Assembly: GCA_025449695.1 (NCBI GenBank)
Contig: JANWIW010000004.1
Coordinates: 1 to 37,955, forward strand
Length of the DNA: 37,955 nucleotides
Direction of reading: 5' to 3'
Origin: Minisyncoccota bacterium
Lineage (GTDB): Bacteria; Patescibacteriota; Minisyncoccia; UBA6257; 2-01-FULL-56-20
Position 1 is the stretch's first letter. Each line of letters opens with the position of its first letter. The notes beneath the pieces were generated by a model that did no database searches, was not told where the DNA came from, and worked only from the letters and a program-made list of their open reading frames with translations. A program made the position numbers and the translations under genes. Below are positions 15,373-21,894 of the stretch, one piece after another.

Positions 15373-16149
15373 TTATTTTACCGGCGCGGCGGGCGGGGCC
15401 GCGGTGGAGGCATCGGTCAGCTTTTTGTATACGTAGGTGTTGGCAAGCACGAGCGTGGGGATGGTGAGGAATAGGCCCACCAGGAAGGCCAGGGCGCCGA
15501 GGAAGGTAATGCCTATGTAGATGAGGTTCAGAAGCAGGATACGCCCGCGCGATCCCCTGGTGATCTCCTTGCTCGCCTTCAGGGCCTCCAGGGGACCCAT
15601 ATTCCGCTCCACAATGAAGAACGGGAAGAACTGGAAAACGACGAAAGCCAGCAAGATCGGGATTATTACGATGAGAAGCCCGAGAAGGAAGAGCGGCGCC
15701 AAGGTGACCACATACCTGAGGGCTATATCGGGCGCCCAAGCCTGGGCGACAGTCCCGGTTTTAAAGACGAACGCCAGCACGGCGATGAACATGACAAAGA
15801 GCGCCGACACCACGAGGGCGACGGCGACCCAAAGAAGGAGCGACGCGCCGAGCGAGCTCCGGAACCATTTCGGGTTCCAGCGAAAAACCTCTTCCCGCGG
15901 CTTCTCCTTGTTGAAAATCTTTAGACTCGCCGCGACGAGGCCGAGCTGGACCATGATCCCGATCGCGAGCTGCGCCAGGTAGATCAGGAATCCGAGGAAT
16001 GGCGCCCGTTCCGTTAATGCTTTCCCGGTCATCTGAAGGGCGATGTTCAGTGTCCAGCTGACCAGTATCACCACCGCGAAAAAACCGATGTGGTCTATCG
16101 CCTCGTTCCAGCCCCATTTGAGGGCTTCCCGGATGGAGAACTTATGCAT
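15373..16149 (-). CDS. 258-aa polytopic membrane protein
   Basis: This is a multi-pass protein with about five to six hydrophobic segments (GFFAVVILVSWTLNIAL, FLIYLAQLAIGIMVQLGLV, SLLLWVAVALVVSALFVMFIAVLAFVF, LAPLFLLGLLIVIIPILLAFVVF, LIYIGITFLGALAFLVGLFLTI) and a conserved-looking soluble motif NMGPLEALKASKEITRG. That motif and layout resemble the DUF975/YciC-like membrane families, but the assignment is tentative. Start at 16149 (MHKFSIREAL) is fixed by TATACT ending 6 nt upstream. Probably leaderless. Ends in an Ala/Pro-rich tail. Confidence 0.75.
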   Translation of the reverse strand: MHKFSIREALKWGWNEAIDHIGFFAVVILVSWTLNIALQMTGKALTERAPFLGFLIYLAQLAIGIMVQLGLVAASLKIFNKEKPREEVFRWNPKWFRSSLGASLLLWVAVALVVSALFVMFIAVLAFVFKTGTVAQAWAPDIALRYVVTLAPLFLLGLLIVIIPILLAFVVFQFFPFFIVERNMGPLEALKASKEITRGSRGRILLLNLIYIGITFLGALAFLVGLFLTIPTLVLANTYVYKKLTDASTAAPPAAPVK

Positions 16150-16155
16150 TGATTC

Positions 16156-16161
16156 AGTATA
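16156..16161 (-). promoter_or_regulatory. -10 box of a leaderless promoter (258-aa membrane protein)
   Basis: TTGCTATACT followed by GAATCA and ATG; the gap is 6 nt. Confidence 0.65.
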
Positions 16162-16184
16162 GCAATCCCTTTTTAAAAACGAAC

Positions 16185-16220
16185 GACTCCGGCAGGGCGG
16201 AGCCGCCTCGTACCGGAGTC
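16185..16220 (-). terminator. hairpin after the 141-aa gene
   Basis: GACTCCGG and CCGGAGTC arms flank a GC-rich loop; on the minus strand the stem is followed by GTTCGTTTTTAAA, giving a T-run a few bases downstream. Confidence 0.6.
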
Positions 16221-16268
16221 TCATTTGTAATGCAGGATGGTCCCGACGAGACCATTGGGAGTGATCAG

Positions 16269-16694
16269 TCACACGAGTCCGCGGACCGGGACCTCGCGGA
16301 TGACCTTACGGCCGCGATGCGATTCCTTCCAGGCATCCACAACGTCCTCCACCATCCATTGCGACCGGTAGGAGGTGAGTTGCTTGTCCTTGGCGAGGAG
16401 CGTGACGACGAGAAGACCCTTGCCGTCGTCGAGCGCTCGCGGATCGGAGGTCTTCATCTTGCCAAGCATGGCCGCGAGCTTGGCGTCCGATTGCCCGGTC
16501 TCCTTCTTCAGCGCGGCGAAGATCTCTTCCCGCACTCCCCCCTTCATCCTTGCCTCGAACTCGGCCGGCTTTTCGGTTTGTACCGATGCCCTCGCCTGCG
16601 GGGGTTTCTTTCTGGGCTCGTCCGCCAGAAGAGAAATGAGTGCGATGAGAACTGCGGCGATCCCGCCGCCGATCATTCTTGTTGTACTTATCAT
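16269..16694 (-). CDS. 141-aa membrane-anchored hypothetical protein
   Basis: The ATG at 16694 follows CAGGAGGGAGGACT, a strong Shine-Dalgarno, so I prefer it to the track start at 16901. The N-terminus (MISTTRMIGGGIAAVLIALI) is a signal or membrane anchor. The remainder is a soluble alpha-helical domain (AEFEARMKGGVREEIFAALK, QSDAKLAAMLGKMK) followed by a strand-rich end (GLLVVTLLAKDKQLTSYR). No family is recognised. It has its own TTGACA-17-TATTAA promoter and a hairpin terminator, the pattern of the SD-bearing gene class. Confidence 0.6.
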   Translation of the reverse strand: MISTTRMIGGGIAAVLIALISLLADEPRKKPPQARASVQTEKPAEFEARMKGGVREEIFAALKKETGQSDAKLAAMLGKMKTSDPRALDDGKGLLVVTLLAKDKQLTSYRSQWMVEDVVDAWKESHRGRKVIREVPVRGLV

Positions 16695-16815
16695 AGTCCT
16701 CCCTCCTGAATGATGGACTGCCCTGCCAGGCCATCGTGCTGAAATGCGTTCCAGGAAGAGACTTGAGTGCCTGCTCATGGAACGCATCTCCGGGTTATCA
16801 AAAGAGCGTGCTCGA

Positions 16816-16844
16816 TTAATATCATTTGCATGGATATGTGTCAA
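16816..16844 (-). promoter_or_regulatory. sigma70-type promoter, TTGACA-17-TATTAA
   Basis: The minus-strand -35 TTGACA (16844-16839) and -10 TATTAA (16821-16816) are 17 bp apart. About 120 nt of 5' UTR follow, with an ATGCGTTCC/GGAACGCAT stem before the Shine-Dalgarno of the 141-aa gene. Confidence 0.72.
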
Positions 16845-16967
16845 TGTTTTGCCGGAGAGGATACCCGCCTTCGCCAAGGCTTCGGCAGGGCACAATCCCA
16901 CTTCGCTCTTCGAGCTTCGCGGGGCACAACAAAATCTAAGCCTCGATTACTCGGCAAGATTTTCTAG

Positions 16968-17051
16968 TGCGCGGGAGAGGATTCGAACCTCCAAGCCCTT
17001 GCGGGCGCTACCACCTCAAGGTAGTGCGGTTGCCAGTTTCGCCACCCGCGC
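16968..17051 (-). tRNA. tRNA-Leu (anticodon GAG)
   Basis: The 84-nt sequence folds as a class II tRNA. The acceptor GCGCGGG pairs with CCCGCGC and A is the discriminator. The anticodon arm is CTACC-TTGAGGT-GGTAG with GAG at 34-36. The variable arm is long (CGCCCGCAAGGGC) and the T-arm is AGGTTCGAATCCT. It reads CUC leucine codons. CCA is not encoded. A LAGLIDADG gene ends one base upstream of its 5' end, so the tRNA is probably cotranscribed with it or relies on processing. Confidence 0.95.
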
Positions 17052-17052
17052 G

Positions 17053-17721
17053 TTAATCCAAGTGCTTGCCGATTATAGCGAAAGCCCGCTGAACTTTCAA
17101 ACGCTTGCGGCTTAAGCATATAACTGCGGGTGAATATAGGCGCTTGAGTAATGTGATGGATTCTTGTTTCGCATATCTCAACTGGTAATACTGGTAGGTT
17201 TGCGTATTGGATCGCCCATGATTTCGCGAAATATGACCGCGCAAGCCTGAAAGCGCTAAGACTTTTGCCCGCAACCATTCGATATGGGTCAAGCTTGCGG
17301 ACGTAAAACTGGTGTAGAACATGAAACTGGAACGCCAGCGCCAGTCCCAATATGAATAGAATGAGCCATCTCCATCAAAGTGACCGCGCAAGAAATCGAA
17401 GAAATATGGATCCGGCACATGTACAGACCCGATAATTTTAGATTTCGCGGGCATCAGGCCAATATCAAGGAGGAATTTGTAGAAATTCACGTCGCCAAAT
17501 TGAATACGTGTGTGTTGAGTGGCAGTAAATCCGGAGGTTTTATGACCGATTTTCACTTCTATACCCAGACATCGCATAAGATTTCTGAGTTGTTCGATAT
17601 CATCCGAGGTGAAATCGATATGTCTTCTGTCCTTGGAAAGACAACCGTCGGTAGTTAACAATCCTATTGCGTACGCAAACTCAGACGACCATTCTATTTT
17701 GACCTTAGAGAGAGGATGCAT
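17053..17721 (-). CDS. LAGLIDADG homing endonuclease abutting tRNA-Leu
   Basis: The 222-aa protein has two LAGLIDADG helices: FAYAIGLLTTDGCLS near residue 16 and FFDFLRGHFDGDGSF near residue 107. Each ends in the acidic metal-binding residue (TDG, GDG), so it is a monomeric two-motif enzyme. Such proteins cut long DNA targets and spread their own gene. The TAA stop is one base from the 5' end of tRNA-Leu, and no tRNA half or intron core is visible upstream, so it looks free-standing rather than intronic. Codon use is more AT-rich than its neighbours, consistent with recent arrival. No clear Shine-Dalgarno. Confidence 0.85.
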   Translation of the reverse strand: MHPLSKVKIEWSSEFAYAIGLLTTDGCLSKDRRHIDFTSDDIEQLRNLMRCLGIEVKIGHKTSGFTATQHTRIQFGDVNFYKFLLDIGLMPAKSKIIGSVHVPDPYFFDFLRGHFDGDGSFYSYWDWRWRSSFMFYTSFTSASLTHIEWLRAKVLALSGLRGHISRNHGRSNTQTYQYYQLRYAKQESITLLKRLYSPAVICLSRKRLKVQRAFAIIGKHLD

Positions 17722-17772
17722 GACTTTAGACTATAAGAAGAGCCTGCATCAGAAAAACTGTGCACAATCAAA

Positions 17773-17795
17773 AAGGCGGCGCGGAGGCCGCCTTT
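17773..17795 (-). terminator. intrinsic terminator of the TSCPD/small-protein operon
   Basis: AAGGCGGC and GCCGCCTT arms form an 8-bp or longer stem; on the minus strand it is followed by TTTTGATTG. It lies 14 nt past the last gene of the operon. Confidence 0.75.
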
Positions 17796-17808
17796 CAGAT
17801 ATTGCTTG

Positions 17809-17982
17809 TCACTTGGAACTCGCGGGATCAGACGGAACGGACGGCGGATCGTCTTGCCTCCCTTGTTGCTTGGCGGCTCGACGGTCCCGTCTGGCTAATC
17901 GTCGCTCTTCCCGCCGATCATCCTTTTCCAGGCGCTTGCTGGCCGTTCGCTGTTCTTTGCGCATGCCACTATGTCTGACCAT
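17809..17982 (-). CDS. 57-aa highly basic protein
   Basis: ATG at 17982 follows TAGGAGGGTTGCC, whose AGGAGGG overlaps the TAG stop of the upstream gene, so the two are probably translationally coupled. The product is dominated by Arg, Lys and Glu (KRLEKDDRREERRLARRDRR), probably a single charged helix with a proline/serine tail. No family is recognised. It is the last gene of the operon beginning with the TSCPD protein. Confidence 0.6.
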   Translation of the reverse strand: MVRHSGMRKEQRTASKRLEKDDRREERRLARRDRRAAKQQGRQDDPPSVPSDPASSK

Positions 17983-17992
17983 GGCAACCCTC

Positions 17993-18244
17993 CTATTCCT
18001 TCGGGCTGATACCGCCCATGCCGCGGAACTTGCAGTCGCAAGCAAAGCAGCGCAGGCCATCCTCGCCTAGGTTCATGATATCGCCGGTACACTTCACGCC
18101 GTCATGGGTGTGAGGACACGCCACAGAGGCGACGGAAGGCCCGGGACGTTCCGATAGACTGGGCAACGCTCCAAGCGGCGCTCGCGCCAGCTCTTCGCCC
18201 CGGCGGCTCACTTCCTGATCTCTTGTCTTCCAGTAGCCGTTCAT
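17993..18244 (-). CDS. 83-aa Cys/His-rich protein
   Basis: The ATG at 18244 overlaps the previous gene's stop (ATGA), and ACGGGAGGAAAA provides a strong Shine-Dalgarno. The C-terminal half has CPHTHDGVKC and, later, CFACDC, which could bind one zinc. The N-terminal half is charged and unfamiliar. It lies within the operon of the NrdJ-like TSCPD protein and another Cys-rich peptide, suggesting a shared metal or redox role, though this is only contextual. Stop is TAG. Confidence 0.6.
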   Translation of the reverse strand: MNGYWKTRDQEVSRRGEELARAPLGALPSLSERPGPSVASVACPHTHDGVKCTGDIMNLGEDGLRCFACDCKFRGMGGISPKE

Positions 18245-18420
18245 TTTTCCTCCCGTACGACCACTTTCGATGCGCCCTCCGGCCCGATGACCTTGGCCCG
18301 GCCGTCATCGCAGTTACGACAGGGGCCGGACGGCAGCTTCAGGACGCCGCACCGGCAGGACACGCACCCACAGCCTCCTTGACGAGGGTCTATTTCAACC
18401 CTGCACTCCAAGCATCGCAT
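18241..18420 (-). CDS. 59-aa Cys-rich (zinc-ribbon-like) protein
   Basis: I start at the ATG at 18420 (MRCLECRVEI) because AAGGAGGATCCG lies just upstream; the track start at 18435 lies inside that site. Cysteines occur as CLEC, CGCVSCRC and CRNC, enough for one or two zinc sites. The C-terminus is basic. It follows the TSCPD gene by 15 nt and overlaps the next gene by four bases. No specific family is recognised. Confidence 0.6.
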   Translation of the reverse strand: MRCLECRVEIDPRQGGCGCVSCRCGVLKLPSGPCRNCDDGRAKVIGPEGASKVVVREEK

Positions 18421-18435
18421 CGGATCCTCCTTCAC

Positions 18436-19176
18436 TTAACCGCAGCCGGTGGTCGTAAAGCATTCCGGGCAGGAATAGCAGGCCCCGCGCCGGATCATGA
18501 GCGTGCCGCAGTCGCCGCAGGGCGGTCCGTCGCCCTGAAACCGCCTGGGCGCCGTCACAACCTGTCCTGTCATAGGTGATGCCGGCAGGGCGGTCATAGC
18601 AAAACCGATCCGCCGGTCCGCGGCCACCTCGGCAGCGAAGCCTGGCGGAGATTCTGGGACAGGGAGAGCGATGGTCTTGGGCGCGGCTGCCACCGCATCC
18701 GCTGGAAGCGCCAGAGCGTCCGTCGCGGGGAGCATGGTCGCCATCATCGCCGCCTGCTCGGAACCCGGGAGCCCGAATATCTCATCGAACGCGTGCCGGC
18801 GGAACCGCCAGACCAGCCATCGGCAGAGATAATCGGTGATGGAGCTTGCCCAAGGAACATCGGGATTGCGCGTGAAGCCGAATGGCTCGTACCGGGCGCC
18901 GCCGTAAGTGCGGGCGATCTGCTCGATAGGCACGCCGTGCTGGAGCTCCCGGGAAATGGCGATGGAGAACTGGTCCACGATGCCAGAGAGGGTGGAGCCC
19001 TCCTTCGACATGACCATGAACACTTCGCCCAGGTCGCCGTTATTGGGATAGAACCCCACAATGATGTAACCCTCGTGTCCGCCCACCGAGAACTTGTGCG
19101 TCAACGCCGGCCGCTCATGGGGCAGCTTGCGTCGCGCCGGCGGAGAGATGGGACCCTGATTGCGGTCGTCGGTCAT
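18436..19176 (-). CDS. TSCPD-domain protein resembling the C-terminal part of class II ribonucleotide reductase (NrdJb-like)
   Basis: The first ~140 residues match the distal part of adenosylcobalamin-dependent ribonucleotide reductase NrdJ: RRKLPHERPALTHKFSVGGH, EGYIIVGFYPNNGDLGEVFM, VMSKEGSTLSGIVDQFSIAI, and YEPFGFTRNPDVPWASSITD. The C-terminus CGDCGTLMIRRGACYSCPEC-FTTTGCG resembles the zinc/redox tail. The catalytic barrel is absent and no NrdJa is in the window. Split NrdJa/NrdJb enzymes are known, so it may partner a distant subunit or have a separate regulatory role. The middle is an Ala/Pro linker. AAAGGGG precedes the ATG; a TTGACC-18-TATGAC promoter may lie upstream. It heads an operon of small Cys-rich proteins. 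Confidence 0.75.
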   Translation of the reverse strand: MTDDRNQGPISPPARRKLPHERPALTHKFSVGGHEGYIIVGFYPNNGDLGEVFMVMSKEGSTLSGIVDQFSIAISRELQHGVPIEQIARTYGGARYEPFGFTRNPDVPWASSITDYLCRWLVWRFRRHAFDEIFGLPGSEQAAMMATMLPATDALALPADAVAAAPKTIALPVPESPPGFAAEVAADRRIGFAMTALPASPMTGQVVTAPRRFQGDGPPCGDCGTLMIRRGACYSCPECFTTTGCG

Positions 19177-19251
19177 GGCTGACCCCTTTCTTGTGATGTC
19201 GTATTGCTATCCTAGTCATACACCGGGACCGTGGATGCGGTCAACAAAAGA

Positions 19252-19276
19252 CCGCCCCGCCTTCAAGGCGGGGCGG
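19252..19276 (-). terminator. intrinsic terminator after rplS
   Basis: CCGCCCCGCC, a 5-nt loop and GGCGGGGCGG form a perfect 10-bp stem followed by TCTTTTG in the minus direction, 20 nt past the rplS stop. Confidence 0.8.
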
Positions 19277-19296
19277 GTCCCGGAACCTTTTATTTT

Positions 19297-19605
19297 TTAT
19301 ATAGTGACGCCGAGCTTCTTTCTGACCACGCGCGCGGGCTTCGTGCGCACGAAGTAGAGCTTGGACTTGTGCAGCTTCTTCGGCGAGCTGACCACCTCAA
19401 GCTTCGTGATGTTCGGCGAGCCGATCGGGAAGATCTTCTCCACGCCGACGCCGGCAAGGGTCGTCCGGACGGTGAAGGTGGCGCCGGTCTCAGCACCGTG
19501 CTTGCGCGCGAGGACCAGGCCTTCGAAGGGCGCGGCGGTCGAGCCTTCCCAGACGCGCACGCGCGCGCCTGCCTTTATCTGTTTCAAGACTTGGGAATCT
19601 ATCAT
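19297..19605 (-). CDS. rplS: 50S ribosomal protein L19
   Basis: The 102-aa product shows the L19 core: VRVWEGSTAAPFEGLVLARK, GATFTVRTTLAGVGVEKIFP and PNITKLEVV, with a basic C-terminus KSKLYFVRTKPARVVRKKLG. L19 sits at the 30S-50S interface. Its ATG overlaps the stop of the upstream response-regulator gene (ATGA), so it is probably translated by coupling; no independent Shine-Dalgarno is seen. Pairing with a response regulator is unusual; the common neighbour trmD is absent. Confidence 0.92.
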   Translation of the reverse strand: MIDSQVLKQIKAGARVRVWEGSTAAPFEGLVLARKHGAETGATFTVRTTLAGVGVEKIFPIGSPNITKLEVVSSPKKLHKSKLYFVRTKPARVVRKKLGVTI

Positions 19606-19991
19606 TTTTGGGATTGGATGATGCCTTTCAAAACGGTCGCCAGCTGGTCGATAGGGATCTGGGCCTTCACGAAGTAGTCCACTACCCCGAACCGCTTGGC
19701 CTTCTCGATGTCGCTATCCTGACCCAGATTCGAGGCCACCACCACGGGGGTGCGGCCCACCTGCGGGTCCATGGACATCTGCTCTAGGAACTCGAAGCCC
19801 GACATCTTGGGCATAACCAGGTCGAGCACGACGAGCGCGGGCTGCTGCTCCTTCAGGACCTTCATGCCCTCCTCCCCGTCGTAGGCCTGGAGCACAACGA
19901 AACCTTCCCGTTCCAGCCTCACCTTGAGGAGATTAGACAGGAACTTCTCGTCCTCCACCACGAGGACCTTCTTAGGGGTCTCATCTGCCAT
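19602..19991 (-). CDS. CheY-like single-domain response regulator
   Basis: The 129-aa receiver domain has VLVVEDEKFLSNLLKVRL (acidic pair), the phospho-acceptor Asp in ALVVLDLVMPKMSGFEFLEQ, the Ser/Thr-type switch in TPVVVASNLG, and Lys in VVDYFVKAQIP. There is no output domain. Start at 19991 (MADETPKK) is supported by TATACT ending 9 nt upstream. No histidine kinase is nearby, so the partner is unknown. The gene is joined to rplS by a 4-nt overlap. Confidence 0.88.
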   Translation of the reverse strand: MADETPKKVLVVEDEKFLSNLLKVRLEREGFVVLQAYDGEEGMKVLKEQQPALVVLDLVMPKMSGFEFLEQMSMDPQVGRTPVVVASNLGQDSDIEKAKRFGVVDYFVKAQIPIDQLATVLKGIIQSQK

Positions 19992-20000
19992 GTCGCGGGT

Positions 20001-20006
20001 AGTATA
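20001..20006 (-). promoter_or_regulatory. -10 box close to the response-regulator ATG
   Basis: ATGCTATACT followed by ACCCGCGAC and ATG, a 9-nt gap, predicting a 5' UTR of about 2 nt. Confidence 0.55.
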
Positions 20007-20048
20007 GCATGCCTTGCAAAGAGCTTTTTCGCGGTCCCAATGCTTGTC

Positions 20049-20160
20049 CTTCGAAGCCTTGGCGAAGGAGGACGAGCCTCCTTCAAGCTTCGTAGAACCT
20101 GTATCACGCATCAAGTATCAGTTGCCCACAAGTGGGCTGCTGATACCTGACTTACGATAC
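20049..20160. repeat. two palindromes downstream of the 16S gene
   Basis: One is CTTCGAAGCC...GAAGGAGG facing CCTCCTTC...GCTTCG (20049-20094), a family also visible near 16868. The other is a hairpin of TATCAG/CTGATA words with a GCCCAC/GTGGGC inner stem (about 20115-20150). Either could end the rRNA transcript. Confidence 0.6.
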
Positions 20161-20280
20161 ATCGACGATTGCCTGATTCAATCAGACAAAGTTTAATTGA
20201 TCCACGCACAGCTTCCGCTACGCGTGCCTTGTTACGACTTAGCCCATGTCACCGAGCTCGGGCTGACCCCCCACGGAAAC

Positions 20281-20352
20281 GAGAATCTGGAATCTAGTAG
20301 CTGGAATCTAGTATTCCTACCAGATTCAAGATTCAAGATTCAAGATTCCAAT
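20281..20352 (-). repeat. GAATCT-word palindrome, copy C, in the tip of 16S helix 44
   Basis: GAATCTGGAATCTAG words face AGATTCAAGATTCAAGATTC words across a short centre, extending the distal end of helix 44 (V9). The flanking rRNA strands resume conserved pairing near the decoding site. Confidence 0.85.
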
Positions 20353-20400
20353 CTCGGTGGGAGGCTTTACCCGCTCCCGGCTCCCTTGGCTTGACGGGCG

Positions 20401-21283
20401 ATTATCTTCCCTAAAACAGGGAATGGATGTTCCCACCGCACGGACGGATTTCCCGTATGCGGCGAGCTCAATGCATCTGCTGCTTCAGTTGCAGCAATCT
20501 TTCCAAGCCTTCCGGAGTTAGATGTTGGCCTTTCTCGATAGCTTCGAGCAAGCCGCAGAAGATCCGGAAATCCTTCAGCTTTGAAGGGAACCGAAGGTGA
20601 TTTTTCATGAAGAAAGGAATGATTATTTTCAGGAGATCGCGTCGGTTGAAAACCTCGTATCGGTAACAATCTTGATGGTTTCGCCGACTATCTCTCTGGA
20701 AATACACTTCCCCGCATCTGAAATACTCCCTCAAATCTTCCAGTATCTCTTTATCTTTCTCGACAAGCTTGACATAGAACCTAGGTTCTACTCGCGCTCG
20801 CCGAATATATTCCGTGCTTGAGGTCGGGCTGCGAATAAAAGCAGTAAAACTGCCTTCGCCGTCAACCAAACCGACTATATAATCTGCTGTCAACATTGAG
20901 TGAGTGCCTTCCTCTGGCAGTGTGCCAAAGTACTATGACTCAGCTGACTTCTGGTGCTGCGTCAGTTTTAACTATATTATCCTCCAAAGCCGCGTTCCAA
21001 AACGAGGCTTGGGGATAAACAGACACCAGATCTCCATAGGTCAGTTACAAGGCTTTTCCTTGCATCCCGGCGCGGTTCCTTTTTTGATCTTCGCCATGCT
21101 CACCGCCTATCCATGGCTCGATCTCCGCTCCACGCTATCGTGGCATGCCGGGCTGCGGTTTGCGTCCGGATCCTCCACCGCAATTCTCACGAATTGCGGC
21201 TATCCTTCCGCTACGCTCCAGTAGACGCACTGAAGGGGCTGATTTTAACAGCCTAGTCTTGCAACCTGCTACGCGCTTTTATT
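20401..21283 (-). mobile_element. group II-type intron in 16S rRNA carrying a LAGLIDADG gene
   Basis: The 883-nt insertion interrupts GTACTCAC|CGCCCGT between E. coli positions 1399 and 1400. Near its 3' end is a domain V-like hairpin (20466-20432): 10-bp lower stem, 2-nt bulge, 4-bp upper stem ACGG/CCGU, GAAAU loop. A domain VI-like stem (TTCCCT/AGGGAA) follows and the intron ends in AT, matching the group II AY rule. CAGAAGTCAGCTGAGTCATA before the ORF matches a block seen in bacterial group II introns. A GTGCG lies at 21230, 53 nt inside the 5' boundary. A hairpin loop CGTGAG (near 21190) could pair with the exon CTCAC as EBS1-IBS1. The ORF is a LAGLIDADG protein, not a reverse transcriptase. 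Confidence 0.75.
20468..20896 (-). CDS. intron-encoded LAGLIDADG homing endonuclease
   Basis: The 142-aa single-motif protein has YIVGLVDGEGSFTAF near the N-terminus, the LAGLIDADG helix ending in the acidic residue, and the downstream EPRFYVKLVEKDKEILEDLR and NRRDLLKIIIPFF features of this family. One motif implies a homodimer. The ATG at 20896 follows AGAGGAAGG by about 9-12 nt. The TGA stop abuts the intron's domain V-like hairpin, the expected position of a domain IV ORF. It probably promotes homing of the intron into intronless 16S genes; a role in splicing is possible but unsupported. Confidence 0.88.
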   Translation of the reverse strand: MLTADYIVGLVDGEGSFTAFIRSPTSSTEYIRRARVEPRFYVKLVEKDKEILEDLREYFRCGEVYFQRDSRRNHQDCYRYEVFNRRDLLKIIIPFFMKNHLRFPSKLKDFRIFCGLLEAIEKGQHLTPEGLERLLQLKQQMH

Positions 21284-21533
21284 GTGAGTACAGGACTCGA
21301 GAACGTATTCACCGTGGTATAGCTGACCCACGATTACTAGCAATTCCAGCTTCATGGGGGCGAGTTGCAGCCCCCAATCCGAACTAGGACGCGGTTTAAG
21401 GGATTAGCTCCACCTTTCGGTTTGGCAGCCCATTGTCCGCGCCATTGTAACATGAGTGTAGCCCCGGGCATCAGAGGGCCATGCTGATTTGACGTCATCC
21501 CCTCCTTCCTCCCAGCCTGAAGGGCGCGAATAC

Positions 21534-21610
21534 AAGAATCTGGTATCTAGAATCTGGAATCTGGTAGGAACGTGTCCTTGCTAGATTCTAGATTCAAGAT
21601 TCTAGATTCT
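21534..21610 (-). repeat. GAATCT-word palindrome, copy D, in the tip of 16S helix 39
   Basis: The rRNA stem CCCAGCCT/AGGCTGGG (helix 39, V7) is extended by AGAATCTAGAATC words facing GATTCCAGATTCTAG words, with a CACG-containing tip. It is the same family as the smc-rnc and rnc-nusB spacers. Confidence 0.87.
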
Positions 21611-21703
21611 GCTCCCGCTCTTTAGGCTGGGCAGTCCTCCGTGACACTTGTAACACGGAGCAGGGGTTGCGCTCGTTACCCCAATTAAGGGAACGCCTCA
21701 CGG

Positions 21704-21735
<32 letters not shown>

Positions 21736-21862
21736 CTTGGGGTCCCTTGCGGGAAAGGCAATGTTTCCATCGCCGGTCTCCAAGCATTTCAAGCCCGGGT
21801 GAGGTTCTTCGTTCATCGTCGAATTAAACCTCATGTTCCACTGCTTGTGCGAGTCCCCGTCT

Positions 21863-21894
<32 letters not shown>

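Noticed and set aside
20401-21283. Group I intron in 16S
   Set aside because: No P7/P3 core or terminal G was found, whereas domain V/VI-like hairpins, the AY end and the pre-ORF block favour group II.
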